The position numbers were made by a program, and so were the translations under genes. The notes below the pieces were generated by a model, which saw nothing but the letters and a program-made list of their open reading frames with translations, ran no database searches and was not told where the DNA came from. This document shows, piece after piece, positions 1 through 9,400 of a stretch of DNA of 20,452 nt (the first letter of the stretch is position 1; every line of letters starts with the position of its first letter). The stretch comes from Chrysochromulina tobinii (Eukaryota; Haptophyta; Prymnesiales; Chrysochromulinaceae), in NCBI GenBank assembly GCA_001275005.1, contig JWZX01001062.1:1-20452 (forward strand), read 5' to 3'.

Positions 1-1440
1 GCCCCCGCCGCCCCCGCCCCCGCCGCTGCAATCGTGGTCAGTGCCGAGTCTGCCACGGCGCTCTCGGTCGTGGCCAATCTCTCGCACCGCCTGACCGAGC
101 AGATTGCGCACGTGGACGGGCAGCGGAGAGCCCTCGAAGAGGTCCTTCGCATGCTGACCGCGCAGTCGGGACAGTTGCATGCAGTCCAGGGAGTGCTGAT
201 GGAGGCGACGATCCAGCAGGTCACCGTCCTCCAGGACCTGCAGCAGTTGCTACAAAGGAGCGGTGCGCCATCGCATCTGAGCGACGCGCTCAAGCCAGCG
301 GCCGCCAGGCTCGCTTCGGCGGCAGCGACAGTCGACTCAAGTCCACGCTTTACGACTCTCGGGGGCAGCCTGGACCCAACGCCACCAGCCGCCGCGGTAG
401 TGGCGCAGCCGCAGAGGCGCATCCAGCCCAAGCGACCGCCACGAATATCAGGCGTCGCACCGGGCGTCGAGGGTACCGAGGGCGTGCCGCCGTCCAGGCG
501 GTTGTCGAACGAGTATGACGACAAGTATGCCGCTGCACCGCTTCCCACAGGCGGCCTCGGAGGACCAGCGACGCCGTCAGCGCCGCAGAGGCTGCCGACG
601 CCCGCATCTCCCTCGGTCGGCACTCCAAGCAACCCGAATGCCATCTTTAATCTCCTCAGCATCGAGTCGGTCAGTGCTATCTTCGACGGTGCGACTCTGC
701 GCGAGGGCACCTTTGCAGCTCAGGGCGAGTTGCGAGCTCTCCAGCTGGGCAGGACGGATGTAGGCCACGCCTTCGACCTCAAGCTCGAGAGTTTGGGCAA
801 CGTGACGAGGCTGCAGCCCAACCCTTCGCTGATGCGCCCGAAGGACGCGGGCAAGGGCGCGCCAAACACGTACAGCGTGCGTGTGCCTGCGCTGGCCGCG
901 GGCTCACCTGTGAAACCACTCGCTCTGATGCGGTACACCTCCGTGCCCGAGTATGCGCCCATACCGCTGCGCGTGGTGCCGCGCTGGGCCTTTGCAGATG
1001 GAGTCGACCGTCTGGAGTTGCGTGTCGCAGTGCACCCGAAGCTCAAGGCAGGTCTGTCAGACGTGAAGATCAGCGTGACGATGCCCGAGGGCGTGAGTGC
1101 TTGCCGACCCGAGCCCGCCGGCGAGTGGGACGCGAAGAATCGCATTCTGGTGTGGAAGCTGGCGCACCTCGCGCCCACCCCCGCGCCCACGCCCTTCAAG
1201 GCTGACTTCAAGACCGAGGCCAAGGGTAAAGAGGGGCGCAAGGGGCAGGATTTGAAGGTCAGCTTCAGCAGCGAGACAAGCAATCTGACCGGTTTGCAGG
1301 CGCGCGCGGCGCCGCCCGGCATGGTCGGTCGCATCTTGCAAAAGTTTGTGAGCGGCACCTATGTCATCCACTGCTCAGGAGCTGCTGGCTCCCCTCCATC
1401 TGGAGCGCCGCGCCCCTCGACTTCTCCGCGCTCGGGATAG
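1..1440 (+). CDS. Muniscin-like mu-homology-domain endocytic adaptor, 3' part (partial)
   Basis: The reading frame is open from base 1, so the gene begins upstream; the first in-frame start-like codon is GTG at 34, which is not a credible eukaryotic start. The visible part is 479 codons plus the stop. An Ala/Pro run is followed by a heptad-like helical segment (about residues 15-85), then a Pro/Ser/Gly-rich disordered linker (about 110-210). A C-terminal beta-rich domain (about 222-457) has the order expected of a muniscin mu-homology domain: SVSAIFDG, AAQGELRAL, then a late SVTMPEGV / P-GEW / RILVWKL block and a final SGTYVIH strand. Muniscins (FCHo, Syp1, SGIP1) initiate clathrin-mediated endocytosis at the plasma membrane by binding cargo and AP-2. 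Whether an F-BAR domain lies upstream cannot be seen. Other mu-homology proteins (stonin, TCUP of the TSET complex) are alternatives. The gene is convergent with the AAA+/VWA gene. Confidence 0.72.
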   Translation, partial: APAAPAPAAAIVVSAESATALSVVANLSHRLTEQIAHVDGQRRALEEVLRMLTAQSGQLHAVQGVLMEATIQQVTVLQDLQQLLQRSGAPSHLSDALKPAAARLASAAATVDSSPRFTTLGGSLDPTPPAAAVVAQPQRRIQPKRPPRISGVAPGVEGTEGVPPSRRLSNEYDDKYAAAPLPTGGLGGPATPSAPQRLPTPASPSVGTPSNPNAIFNLLSIESVSAIFDGATLREGTFAAQGELRALQLGRTDVGHAFDLKLESLGNVTRLQPNPSLMRPKDAGKGAPNTYSVRVPALAAGSPVKPLALMRYTSVPEYAPIPLRVVPRWAFADGVDRLELRVAVHPKLKAGLSDVKISVTMPEGVSACRPEPAGEWDAKNRILVWKLAHLAPTPAPTPFKADFKTEAKGKEGRKGQDLKVSFSSETSNLTGLQARAAPPGMVGRILQKFVSGTYVIHCSGAAGSPPSGAPRPSTSPRSG

Positions 1441-1934
1441 CACCAGTGAGAATAATCTCCAGAAGAGCCACATCGGCGGGTACCGTGCACCCGCGACCCA
1501 TCAGCGGCAAGTAGCGAGGGCGTGGGCATGGATAGTCGAGCATGCGTGGGCATGGATCATGTGCGTGCGCATCACGAAAGTCTCCGATCACGATGCCGAT
1601 GGTATATATTTCGTTTGGTCGGGTACGGTATTAGCCATTCGAATACATGTTAACGAATAACACCAACCCCGAACCCGCGAAACCCGTGCGGACCGGCTCC
1701 GCGTGGCGAGCCCCCGCGCGGACCCGCGGTGCGCCGGTGCCCGGGTGCGGAACGTCGATCGCGACCGGACGTAAGTTGCTTCGCGCGGAGATCATGCTTT
1801 GGGCGCGCCGGCGTGCGGGGGCACCCGAAACGTTCCGACTTCGCACAGCCAGCCCGCGCGGCCCGCTTCGCGTCGGCCTTCGCTTCATCTTCGAGGATCA
1901 ACGGGCAAAGATTCGGCCCGGAGCTCATCGGAGC
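1441..1934. other. Convergent intergenic region (3' ends of two genes)
   Basis: This 494-bp gap lies between two converging genes and presumably holds both 3' untranslated regions. It has a short AT-rich patch with TATATATT at 1603-1610 and a direct repeat of the 12-mer gtgggcatggat near 1522 and 1549. Short open frames cross it, but they overlap the end of the minus-strand gene and match no family I recognise. No tRNA or other RNA gene is apparent. Confidence 0.55.
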
Positions 1935-1954
1935 TCATCGGGCAAAGATTCGGC
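1902..1954. repeat. Nested short direct duplication spanning the stop codon of the AAA+/VWA gene
   Basis: The 16-mer cgggcaaagattcggc occurs at 1902-1917 and 1939-1954, and the 10-mer gagctcatcg is tandem at 1921-1930 and 1931-1940. The upstream copy encodes the last residues of the minus-strand protein (RIFAR) and runs into its stop at 1935-1937; the other copy lies just beyond. This looks like a recent local duplication that includes the gene end. Confidence 0.8.
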
Positions 1955-4277
1955 GCAGGTGCGGATACGTGTCCAGCTCGCGCACGTCGGCGAGAGCCCC
2001 GCCACCGCCAAAGCGTTCTCGCGTTCTCGCATCGGAGGACGACGAGACGACCTCGACGTCGATGACGCCCGCGTCCGCGTCCAGAACCGTCGCCCGCATA
2101 CGAACCCCCTTGGAGTCGTCCGCGAGGGCGGCGAGCAGTGGAGGATAGGCGGCGTGAGGCTCGGGCTCCACGAAGAGGGTGTGCAGCTGCACGCCGGCGC
2201 GCTTCATGCGCCGGCGTGCCTCGACGCACCGACGGTCGCCCTTCGTTGGGTGGCCATCGGTGATGAACAGGATGTGCTTGGACACATAGGGCGAGCGCAG
2301 CCGCCGGTCTGATTTGAACTCATCGAGCGCCTGGCTGATGGGTGCCTCATAGTCCGTCAGGCCGCCGCATTCGAGCCGGCGAGCGAAGGTGCGCAGAGAG
2401 CTGTAGTCGGTGGTGAAGAAGCCGCCGCCGTGCAGGTTGCCCGCGCACCGATGCGCATGCACTTCGTCAGAGTACTCGAGCATCGCGACGCGCATGCGGC
2501 GCCGCTGGGCGAGCTCGATGACGCGCAGGGCAAGCGAGGAGGCGTATTTGGCGTTGATGCCGTGCATCGAGGTTGAGACGTCGCGGCAGATCGCGAGGGC
2601 GCCGCCTCTGTTCGGCTTCGCGCGCCGTACCGCGTCGGGCAGCACGGCGGGGGTATGCCGCATCCAGCATGCCGCATCGACCGGGTCAGCGTCCTCGGCG
2701 AACGAATCGAAGCCGCGCAGCCTGCGCCAGCCGCGCGGCACGCCGTCTGTGTGCGTCACACGCGTCACATGCACGTGGCGCTCAAACTCGCCCTTGAGGA
2801 CGCCGATGAGTGTGAGCAGACCGCGAACACTCGCCGCATCCACGTTCGTCTCGACCGGGGGTTTGCGCTCTGTCGGTACCAGCATGCGCAGCAGCCGCAG
2901 CAGCAAGGAAGGGGCCTGGCTGGGCCCGTTCGCCGGGTCAGACGGGTCATCGACGGCCGCGTTCGCCTGCGCTCGCTGCAGCCCGCCCTCGCCCGGCTTT
3001 GGAGGCGCCTCCGTCTGAGCGGCCTGCTTCCGATGGCCACTCGACTTCGTCTCCGGGGTGCTCGCTTTCGTACCCTCCTGCGGAGTCGCCTGCGGGCTGC
3101 CGCTGCCGTCGCCGCCGGCATCGCCGCCGCCCTTGCCGCCCTTGCCGTCGCCACCGCCGCCGCTGCCGCTGCCGCCGCCGCCGCTGCCAGGCGCGCCACG
3201 ATCGAACTCCTTCCGCAGTCGCTCGCGTGCTTCATTGGCAACCTCCTCGATGAGGTCGTCGACGGCGCCGCTGTGCACGTCATCGGGCACGCGGAAAGCC
3301 GTGAGCAGCCGGAGCACGCGCAGATCGTCTGGGTGGGCCACCTCGCGACCCGCGATGACGGCGGCCGCGCGGATGAGCTTGGGCGCCTTGGTCAAAAAGG
3401 TGCGGTCGGTCAGGAGAGAGTTGGTCGCGTCGAGGCCGTGACGGGATCGTAGCCGCTCGAGAAAGGCAAGCAGCGCGTCGCGCACCGCCTCCGAGAGCGG
3501 CACGTGCTGCAGCGCCTCGTACATGCAATCCAAGTCCACGATCGCATCAGCGCCCTCGCACACCGCACCGCCCTCGCCCGCGCCGGCCGCCTTGTCGACG
3601 CTCTTGCCGCCGGCGCTGGGCGGCGCCCAGGTGCAATAGGGCGAGTCTCCAAACTGATCGACCACGCTCGAGGCCGCCTCCCATGCGCCGCCACCCACGA
3701 GACCCTCGGTGCGGATCTGCAAGGCGAACCGGTCGAGGGTCGCCGGGTCGAGCGGCTCGTTGTAAAAGTCTGCCGAGGTCGGGTTGCCCGTGGCGACGGC
3801 GCTCCAGAGCGGAATGGGCCGCTCGTGGTACTTGCGCTCATTGAGCAGCCGCAGCAGCACGTTGAGCGCCTCGCCCGGCGCCCGCGAGATGTCGTCCAGG
3901 ACGGCGACCTCGGCCGTGAGCAACGCGCCTGCACGCACGTCCGAACGAATGACCTCGCCATCGTCGCTGACCTCGCGCCGGATGACGGCGTCGCCGATGA
4001 GCTCCGAGAGTCGCGTGTCGCGATGCAGCTGCGCGAAGAAGGACCGCCGGCCCGAGGCCGCGCACGCAGCCTCTGCGAGCGCTGTCTTGCCGATACCTGG
4101 CGGGCCCTCGACGTAGAGGTGCTCCTTGGAGACGAGCGAGAGAACGAGCGCGTCCTTGAGCGGCCCTTGGCCCACGACGCGGCGCTCGAGGCGCGCGCGC
4201 AGCGCTGCGGCGCTGCGGGCGGCTCGTGCGGCCAAGGTCGGTTCGGCGCTGAGCGCTAGCGAGGAGAACTTCGGCAT
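1935..4277 (-). CDS. MoxR/RavA-type AAA+ ATPase fused to a von Willebrand factor A domain
   Basis: I take the first ATG at 4275-4277 as the start (780 residues); the frame opens slightly further upstream only with a GTG. The N-terminal half is a MoxR-family AAA+ module: Walker A GPPGIGKT (58-65), Walker B AVLDDISRAP (from 125), sensor-1 ATGNP (162-166), LDRF (181-184) and a lid with DRTFLTKAPKLIRAA (291-305) as in RavA. A Gly/Ser/Lys-rich linker (360-395) and a basic, Pro-rich stretch follow. The C-terminal VWA domain (about 558-720) keeps a full MIDAS metal site: DVSTSM (D566, S568, S570), T641 in GLTD, and D674 in ITDG. In bacteria MoxR ATPases and VWA partners are usually separate adjacent genes (RavA-ViaA) acting as chaperone-like complexes that mature metalloenzymes; magnesium chelatase subunit D is a related fusion but normally has a degenerate ATPase. 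Substrate and location are unknown; no clear targeting peptide is visible. It lies 175 bp downstream of the lipase gene on the same strand. Confidence 0.88.
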   Translation of the reverse strand: MPKFSSLALSAEPTLAARAARSAAALRARLERRVVGQGPLKDALVLSLVSKEHLYVEGPPGIGKTALAEAACAASGRRSFFAQLHRDTRLSELIGDAVIRREVSDDGEVIRSDVRAGALLTAEVAVLDDISRAPGEALNVLLRLLNERKYHERPIPLWSAVATGNPTSADFYNEPLDPATLDRFALQIRTEGLVGGGAWEAASSVVDQFGDSPYCTWAPPSAGGKSVDKAAGAGEGGAVCEGADAIVDLDCMYEALQHVPLSEAVRDALLAFLERLRSRHGLDATNSLLTDRTFLTKAPKLIRAAAVIAGREVAHPDDLRVLRLLTAFRVPDDVHSGAVDDLIEEVANEARERLRKEFDRGAPGSGGGGSGSGGGGDGKGGKGGGDAGGDGSGSPQATPQEGTKASTPETKSSGHRKQAAQTEAPPKPGEGGLQRAQANAAVDDPSDPANGPSQAPSLLLRLLRMLVPTERKPPVETNVDAASVRGLLTLIGVLKGEFERHVHVTRVTHTDGVPRGWRRLRGFDSFAEDADPVDAACWMRHTPAVLPDAVRRAKPNRGGALAICRDVSTSMHGINAKYASSLALRVIELAQRRRMRVAMLEYSDEVHAHRCAGNLHGGGFFTTDYSSLRTFARRLECGGLTDYEAPISQALDEFKSDRRLRSPYVSKHILFITDGHPTKGDRRCVEARRRMKRAGVQLHTLFVEPEPHAAYPPLLAALADDSKGVRMRATVLDADAGVIDVEVVSSSSDARTRERFGGGGALADVRELDTYPHLRRIFAR

Positions 4278-4452
4278 TTGCACAACTTGTGCCGGTAAAA
4301 AACGCCCGCGATTCCACACCTCTTAAAAAGCAACAGATTTACCGGTCCATACCTCGAAACCTCGAAACCTCGAGCGCAGCGCACGCGCGTGGCACCACCG
4401 CTCTTCGCACTTCGGTCTTCATCGCGAAGCCGCCAGCCGGAGGGTTGCAGTC
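4278..4452 (-). promoter_or_regulatory. Short spacer: lipase 3' end and presumed AAA+/VWA gene promoter
   Basis: This 175-bp spacer must contain the 3' untranslated region of the lipase gene and the promoter and 5' leader of the AAA+/VWA gene. A triple tandem of about 8 bp (cctcgaaa-type) lies around 4350-4373. Next to the start codon is an A/T-rich patch (4322-4343) in otherwise GC-rich DNA. No TATA box or terminator is convincing. Confidence 0.4.
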
Positions 4453-6210
4453 TCAGATGAGGTCGACGCGAGTGACGGTGGCTGGCGTGGGTGGCACCGT
4501 GGTGAGCACCGAGGATGTCCGAAGGTACCGGTACGTCTCTGGAGCGGCAGTCTGCTGGGACGGCTGCTCGCGCTCGCTGCGCATCGCATTGTCCTTGATG
4601 TACTCAGAAGGAGCAGCCGCGCCATGCACCAAATAGTCGTCCGTCCAGCTCTTGACAGTGGCGCGAGGCTCGAGCTCTGAGCAGACGCCCTCTCCGCCTG
4701 TCAAGAGCATGGAGCGCGTCAGGTCACGGGAGGTCGCGAGAGCGGTACCCGATGGCGCACGAAGCATGCCGACCAGCGCGAGGAAGCCCACGGCGAGAGA
4801 CGTCTGCTGGCGATGGGTCACTGGTGGTGGCCGACTGCCGGTCATGCAGAAGAATTGCATCGGACGATATTGGAGGGAGGGGAAGTCACTGACATCCTGA
4901 TGCCGTACCCCTTGAGCCTCCACCATCAGCGCCAAAGTGCATGCTCCTCCTCCTCCACCACCATGGCCAGCAGTGACGACGTGGCTCATCACGCGACCGA
5001 TGGCGATCTCATTGGGCGGCCACATCATTGATTGCGTCATCACTGCAAGCGTAGGCACCGAAGCGGCCCCATGTGTCGCGCAATCATAGCCGCTGATCCA
5101 CGGATCGAGTGCGATCACCGCGTGCACACGCGGCGGCTCTGCTAGCTTGCTCACACCACCAGCCTCGACCATGCGACGCGCCTGGGCCATACCGGTACCT
5201 CTCTTCTCCTCCAGAGCCGCCGCCACTCGGAACGCAGTGGACGATCCAAACGAATGGCCTACGAGCGCCACGCCTAGGCGATCAATCTGCAGCGTGGCGT
5301 GGCCATTCCCGCCGCTGCCGGCGACGACCTTGGCGGCGAGCTCGTCGATGCTCTCGAGCACGCTGCACACTTCCTCCACTCTCTGGTCTTGTTGCACTTC
5401 CCTTCCGTCCTCTTTCTCAGGCGCCGTGTACCCAAGCGAATGGCCATCGTCCGTCTCGGTGTACACTGCAGAACCATCCTTGTGCTCGAGCGCAATCACC
5501 ACCGAGCCGTGCGAGGCCATTTCCGCGCACAGCCCGCTGTAGCTAGCCGCACAGCCATAGAGCCCGTGGGAGAAGACCACGAGCGGCCAGCCACCATTGA
5601 CCATAGCCGTCGCGGGCGGCGCGTCGCGCACGACCTGCCGCGGCAGCCGAGCGAAACGCAGCGCCCACGTCATGTAGGGCCCCAGCAAGCTGCGCACGCG
5701 CTCTGGAAATGGCAGCCCCTCTCCGTGTCCCGTGGCATACCTACCAGCAATGCGTCCAGGCGGGAGCCACGATGACCGTCCACGTGCCGTGATATGCGGT
5801 GCTGAAGGGTAAAAGATTCTGAGCCGCAGAGAGGTGTCGCGTTCAGGCAGCGGCAGGCAGCAGTCACTGACGCCGACCGCATGCGCTCCACTTGGCTCTG
5901 GCGGTGGGCGGAGCGTCAGCAGCGTGATGAGAGGCATGAGCGGCAGGATGATGATGCTCACGGGCAGCAAGACGGCCAAAAGCATCACACCCAAGGCAGG
6001 CTTCTGCATGGCGGTGTATAGAAACGTTTCCCAGTGCAGCCATTTCCGAGTCTCCCAGGCGATGGTCGAGCGGAAGGTCGGCACGCCGCCGACGAGTCGC
6101 ATTGCGAAAAGGCACGGAAGATTCCGGTGGTTTCGAGGTCCCGCACGAGGCTTCAACACTGAGTCCGCCCCCTTCGGCACTCGGCATTGCCACTCGCGCC
6201 CCGCCCGCAT
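4453..6210 (-). CDS. Platelet-activating factor acetylhydrolase-like alpha/beta hydrolase, membrane-anchored
   Basis: The protein has 585 residues from the ATG at 6208-6210; a second Met at residue 37 is a possible alternative start. A strongly hydrophobic segment at about 71-100 looks like a signal anchor. The rest matches the PAF acetylhydrolase II/lipoprotein-associated phospholipase A2 family, which cleaves short or oxidised sn-2 acyl chains from phospholipids. Evidence is PLVVFSHGLYG (209-219, oxyanion region), ASHGSVVIALEHKDGSA (232-248), the nucleophile elbow GHSFG (318-322, Ser320), ALDPW with Asp369, and GVRHQDVSDF with His437, giving the Ser-Asp-His triad in family order. Spacings between triad residues are longer than in the animal enzymes as I recall them, with a Glu/Lys/Gln-rich insertion near 263-280 and a Gly6 run at 417-422. 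The catalytic domain probably faces the lumen or cell exterior. It is divergent from the radical-SAM fusion gene across 199 bp. Confidence 0.88.
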   Translation of the reverse strand: MRAGREWQCRVPKGADSVLKPRAGPRNHRNLPCLFAMRLVGGVPTFRSTIAWETRKWLHWETFLYTAMQKPALGVMLLAVLLPVSIIILPLMPLITLLTLRPPPEPSGAHAVGVSDCCLPLPERDTSLRLRIFYPSAPHITARGRSSWLPPGRIAGRYATGHGEGLPFPERVRSLLGPYMTWALRFARLPRQVVRDAPPATAMVNGGWPLVVFSHGLYGCAASYSGLCAEMASHGSVVIALEHKDGSAVYTETDDGHSLGYTAPEKEDGREVQQDQRVEEVCSVLESIDELAAKVVAGSGGNGHATLQIDRLGVALVGHSFGSSTAFRVAAALEEKRGTGMAQARRMVEAGGVSKLAEPPRVHAVIALDPWISGYDCATHGAASVPTLAVMTQSMMWPPNEIAIGRVMSHVVTAGHGGGGGGACTLALMVEAQGVRHQDVSDFPSLQYRPMQFFCMTGSRPPPVTHRQQTSLAVGFLALVGMLRAPSGTALATSRDLTRSMLLTGGEGVCSELEPRATVKSWTDDYLVHGAAAPSEYIKDNAMRSEREQPSQQTAAPETYRYLRTSSVLTTVPPTPATVTRVDLI

Positions 6211-6409
6211 CCAGTACCAACTTCACTTAGGACAATAGTAAAGGATGCTATTATGATACAGGTACAGTAGAAACATTGACACTGGGAGAGACGGCAAAAA
6301 CACGTCCGGGAAAAACCGCAAGGTAAGACAAATATGATGGAGACACTGATTCACACGGAAGTCGACCGGTGGTGTGAAATGGTGTGAAATTGAAACTTAA
6401 CGGAATTTT
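6211..6409. promoter_or_regulatory. Divergent promoter region between lipase and radical-SAM fusion genes
   Basis: This 199-bp segment separates two divergent start codons and must contain both promoters and leaders. It is visibly more AT-rich than the flanking genes. A perfect tandem ggtgtgaaat lies at 6371-6380 and 6381-6390, 20 bp before the plus-strand ATG. A splice-donor-like AAG/GTAAGA sits at 6320-6328 on the plus strand. No canonical TATA box is clear. Bidirectional use is inferred from geometry alone. Confidence 0.55.
6371..6390 (+). repeat. Perfect 10-bp tandem repeat near the start of the fusion gene
   Basis: The unit ggtgtgaaat is repeated head to tail with no mismatch, ending 20 bp upstream of the ATG at 6410. 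A similar gtgtgaac / ctgtgaac pair lies in the divergent promoter near 17150, so it may be a protein-binding motif or a simple duplication. Confidence 0.7.
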
Positions 6410-9400
6410 ATGCGAAACGGGGTCTTGCTATCCTTGCTGTGCATGCTCTCGCGAACGACGGCGGCGGTCCCGTCACTGCTGTCACGGCCGCTCGGAGAGC
6501 TCGCCGCGCTTGCCGGTGGCCCACAGGCTGCCAAGCATCTCTGGTCAACGCTTCGCCGAGGCAGAGACCCGACGAAGCTGTGGCAGGTGGACGAGCGGGC
6601 CGTCGCCGCAGCGAGCGGGCATGGCATCGGCCTATCGGAGCGGCTGTCGCTCGCGCTGCAGCATCGCCCGCTCGATGATGTCGCAACCGTGTCGCTCGAG
6701 ACCTGCGCCGCTGACGGCACCAAGAAGCTGCTTCTCAAGCTTGCGGATGGCTTGGAGGTGGAGACCGTGCTCATCCCGCCGCTGCCGTCGGAGCGACGGG
6801 TGGCGTCCAATGCACGCGCGCGCACGACGCTGTGCATCTCTTCGCAAGTAGGCTGCCGCCAGGGCTGCGTCTTCTGCGCCACCGGCCGCATGGGACTGCT
6901 CCGCAACCTCACTGCCGACGAGATCCTTGCGCAAGCGTATCACGCCGAGCGAGTGGCCGCGGCGAGTGGCATGCCGTCCTTGAGCAATATCGTCTTCATG
7001 GGGCTGGGCGAGCCGGCCGACAATGCGGACCACGTACGTTTCGCGTATCGCGCGCTCCTGGACCCGCAACGCTTTGGCTTCGGACGGCAAAGCGTCGTCG
7101 TCTCCTCCGTCATGCCGACGCCGACGGCCTTTGACTCCATCCTGGGAAGGATGCATAGCGACGACAAGGACGACACGGAGGAGGCGCAGGAGGACCGTGG
7201 CCCCATGCTCGCATGGTCACTGCACTCCGCGGACGAGCAGCTGCGTAAGAAACTCGTGCCGACTGCGCGGTATCCGCCCACGGTGCTGCGCGATGGACTG
7301 TGCGCCTCGCTCCTCTCGCGGCCTCCCCGGCGGCGGCGCGTGCTCATCGAGTACGTGCTGATCGCCGGCGTGAACGATCGCATCGCCGACGCGGAGAGTC
7401 TCGCCGCCTTCCTCGAACCGCTCCATCGCGCATGCCACGACCTCGCTCGCCGCTCGGGTCGCACTGGCGTGCTCGTCAACCTGATTCCCTACAACCCCGG
7501 ACTGCCGGCTCCGAAATCGGACGACCAGCCGAGCTTGGACAACAACTTGGACAACTTACCGATTCCGACATTGGACGACCAGCCGAGCTTGGACAACTTA
7601 CCGATCAGCGAGCCGATCCGCGAGCCAGCTCAGACAGGAGGCCGAGCCGCGGGCTCCCTCCCGCACTTTTCGACCTTCGAGCGGCCCTCGTTTGAAGCCG
7701 TCGATGCCTTTCAGGACCGTCTGCGCGCGCTAGGAGTTTGGGCGTCGGTGCGTGCGGCGCGGGGGGGCGATCAAGCGTCGGCGTGCGGCCAGCTCGCCAC
7801 GTCAGCACGCCTCTCAAAGCCGCGTGTTGATGGCAGCGCCGGGGCAGCCGGCGACTCGCCGGACGGGGCATCGGCATCGTCGTCGGGTGGGGCGCCAGGC
7901 GGTACGGGTGGGGACGGCGCTGCCATCCGTCGCCAAACTGAACGGTTGCTGCACTCACCTGTCGACGAGCACCGCGTCTGCCTTGCGTGCCACGGCCATG
8001 GGTCCCGAATGCTGCGCAAGCGGCGAGCGAGCGCGGTCCCGCCGCAGGTGCGGTGCGATCGATGCGACGGCATGGGGCTCGTGCCGGTGGTAACGGTGGC
8101 TCAGGTCGCCACCGAACTGGAGCGCGAGATCAGCACCGAGATCGGCACCGGTGGAGATGAGGCTGAGAGCAGCGAAGGCGCCGTGGTCGGCCGCAGTACC
8201 GGTGGTGCTCACGATGGCGCTCACGAGGCGCTGGCGGTGGCGGTTGTCGGCGGGGGGATCGGTGGCCTTGCCCTCGCCCTCGCGCTCCAACAACGTGGCG
8301 TCGTCGTTGGCGTCTTCGAGCGGGATGGCGACTTCTTCGAGCGTTCGCAAGGGTACGGCCTCACACTGCAGCAAGGCTCGAAGGCTGTCCGTGATCTCGG
8401 ACTGGAGTCGGCGGCCGCGGCGGCCGGAGTCTCGTCGTCGCTGCACATCTCGAGGGATGCGAGTGGTCGGGAGTTGGGGCGCCACGGCTCGGCGACGCGT
8501 GAAGAGAATGGCAGCCCCTCAGGTCGACGTAACTTGCACTTGCCGCGCCAGTCGCTGCGCGCGCTGCTCTGTGCGCGGCTCAAGCCCGGAACCATCCGGT
8601 GGGGCTGCCGGCTCGACACCATCACACAGCAGAATACAGGGCAGCACAAGGGGCAGCATGACCGCCCTACGCTCAGCTTCAACGGCGGCGAGCGCCAGGT
8701 GAGCGCAGACGTGGTGGTTGGTGCGGATGGGATCCACTCCGTAGTGCGTCAGTTCGCGGCGCCGACGCAGATGCCAACCGCCGCCGAGCCAAGGGGCGTC
8801 GGGCTGCGCGCGCTGGGTGTGGCAGTCGTGCTCGGATATGCGAAATGTGCCCATGAGCTCTGCGCGGGGTTCGACACTGTCTTCGAGCAGCTCGATGGCG
8901 AGACGCGTCTGTATGCGATGCCCTTCTCGCCGCCGCCCGAGGGAACTACCATGTGGCAAGTGTCCTTTCCTATGGAGCCGGAGGCCGCGGCCGCGCTTGC
9001 GCAAGGCGGCGGTGAGGCCCTACTCGCGCACGCACGGGAGCGTTGCGCAAACTGGGCCACTCCGGTGCCCGAACTGCTCGGTGCGACGCGTGCCGACGAT
9101 GTGACCGGCTACCCCATCTACGACCGGCCTGTAGGCAGCCGCTTCGGAACGGGTGGCAGGATCACCCTTCTCGGCGACGCGGCGCATCCGATGGCACCCT
9201 TTAAAGGGCAAGGCGCGAACCAAGCCCTCGTCGACGCCCTCGCCCTTGCACGGGCGCTCTACGACTCGGAGTTGGGCGACGCCGCGGCGGCGTCCCTCGA
9301 GCCGTCGGCCACCGTCGAGGAGGAGGGCGCGCCTCGACGGCGCCGGCGCTCGCGGCAGCCGATCGTCGACGCGATCGAGCAGTACGAGCGCGCTGCAGCC

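Noticed and set aside
1647-2312. 221-codon plus-strand frame with TATATATT 37 bp upstream
   Set aside because: It runs antisense into the VWA domain, and its Arg/Pro/Ala-rich product matches nothing; the TATA-like patch alone is weak.
2655-3452. 265-codon plus-strand open frame
   Set aside because: It is antisense to the AAA+/VWA gene across its Gly-rich linker; the Ala/Arg-rich product is a GC-driven shadow with no domain.
3504-4259. 251-codon plus-strand open frame
   Set aside because: Antisense to the Walker A/B region of the AAA+ domain, whose motifs prove the minus strand is coding.
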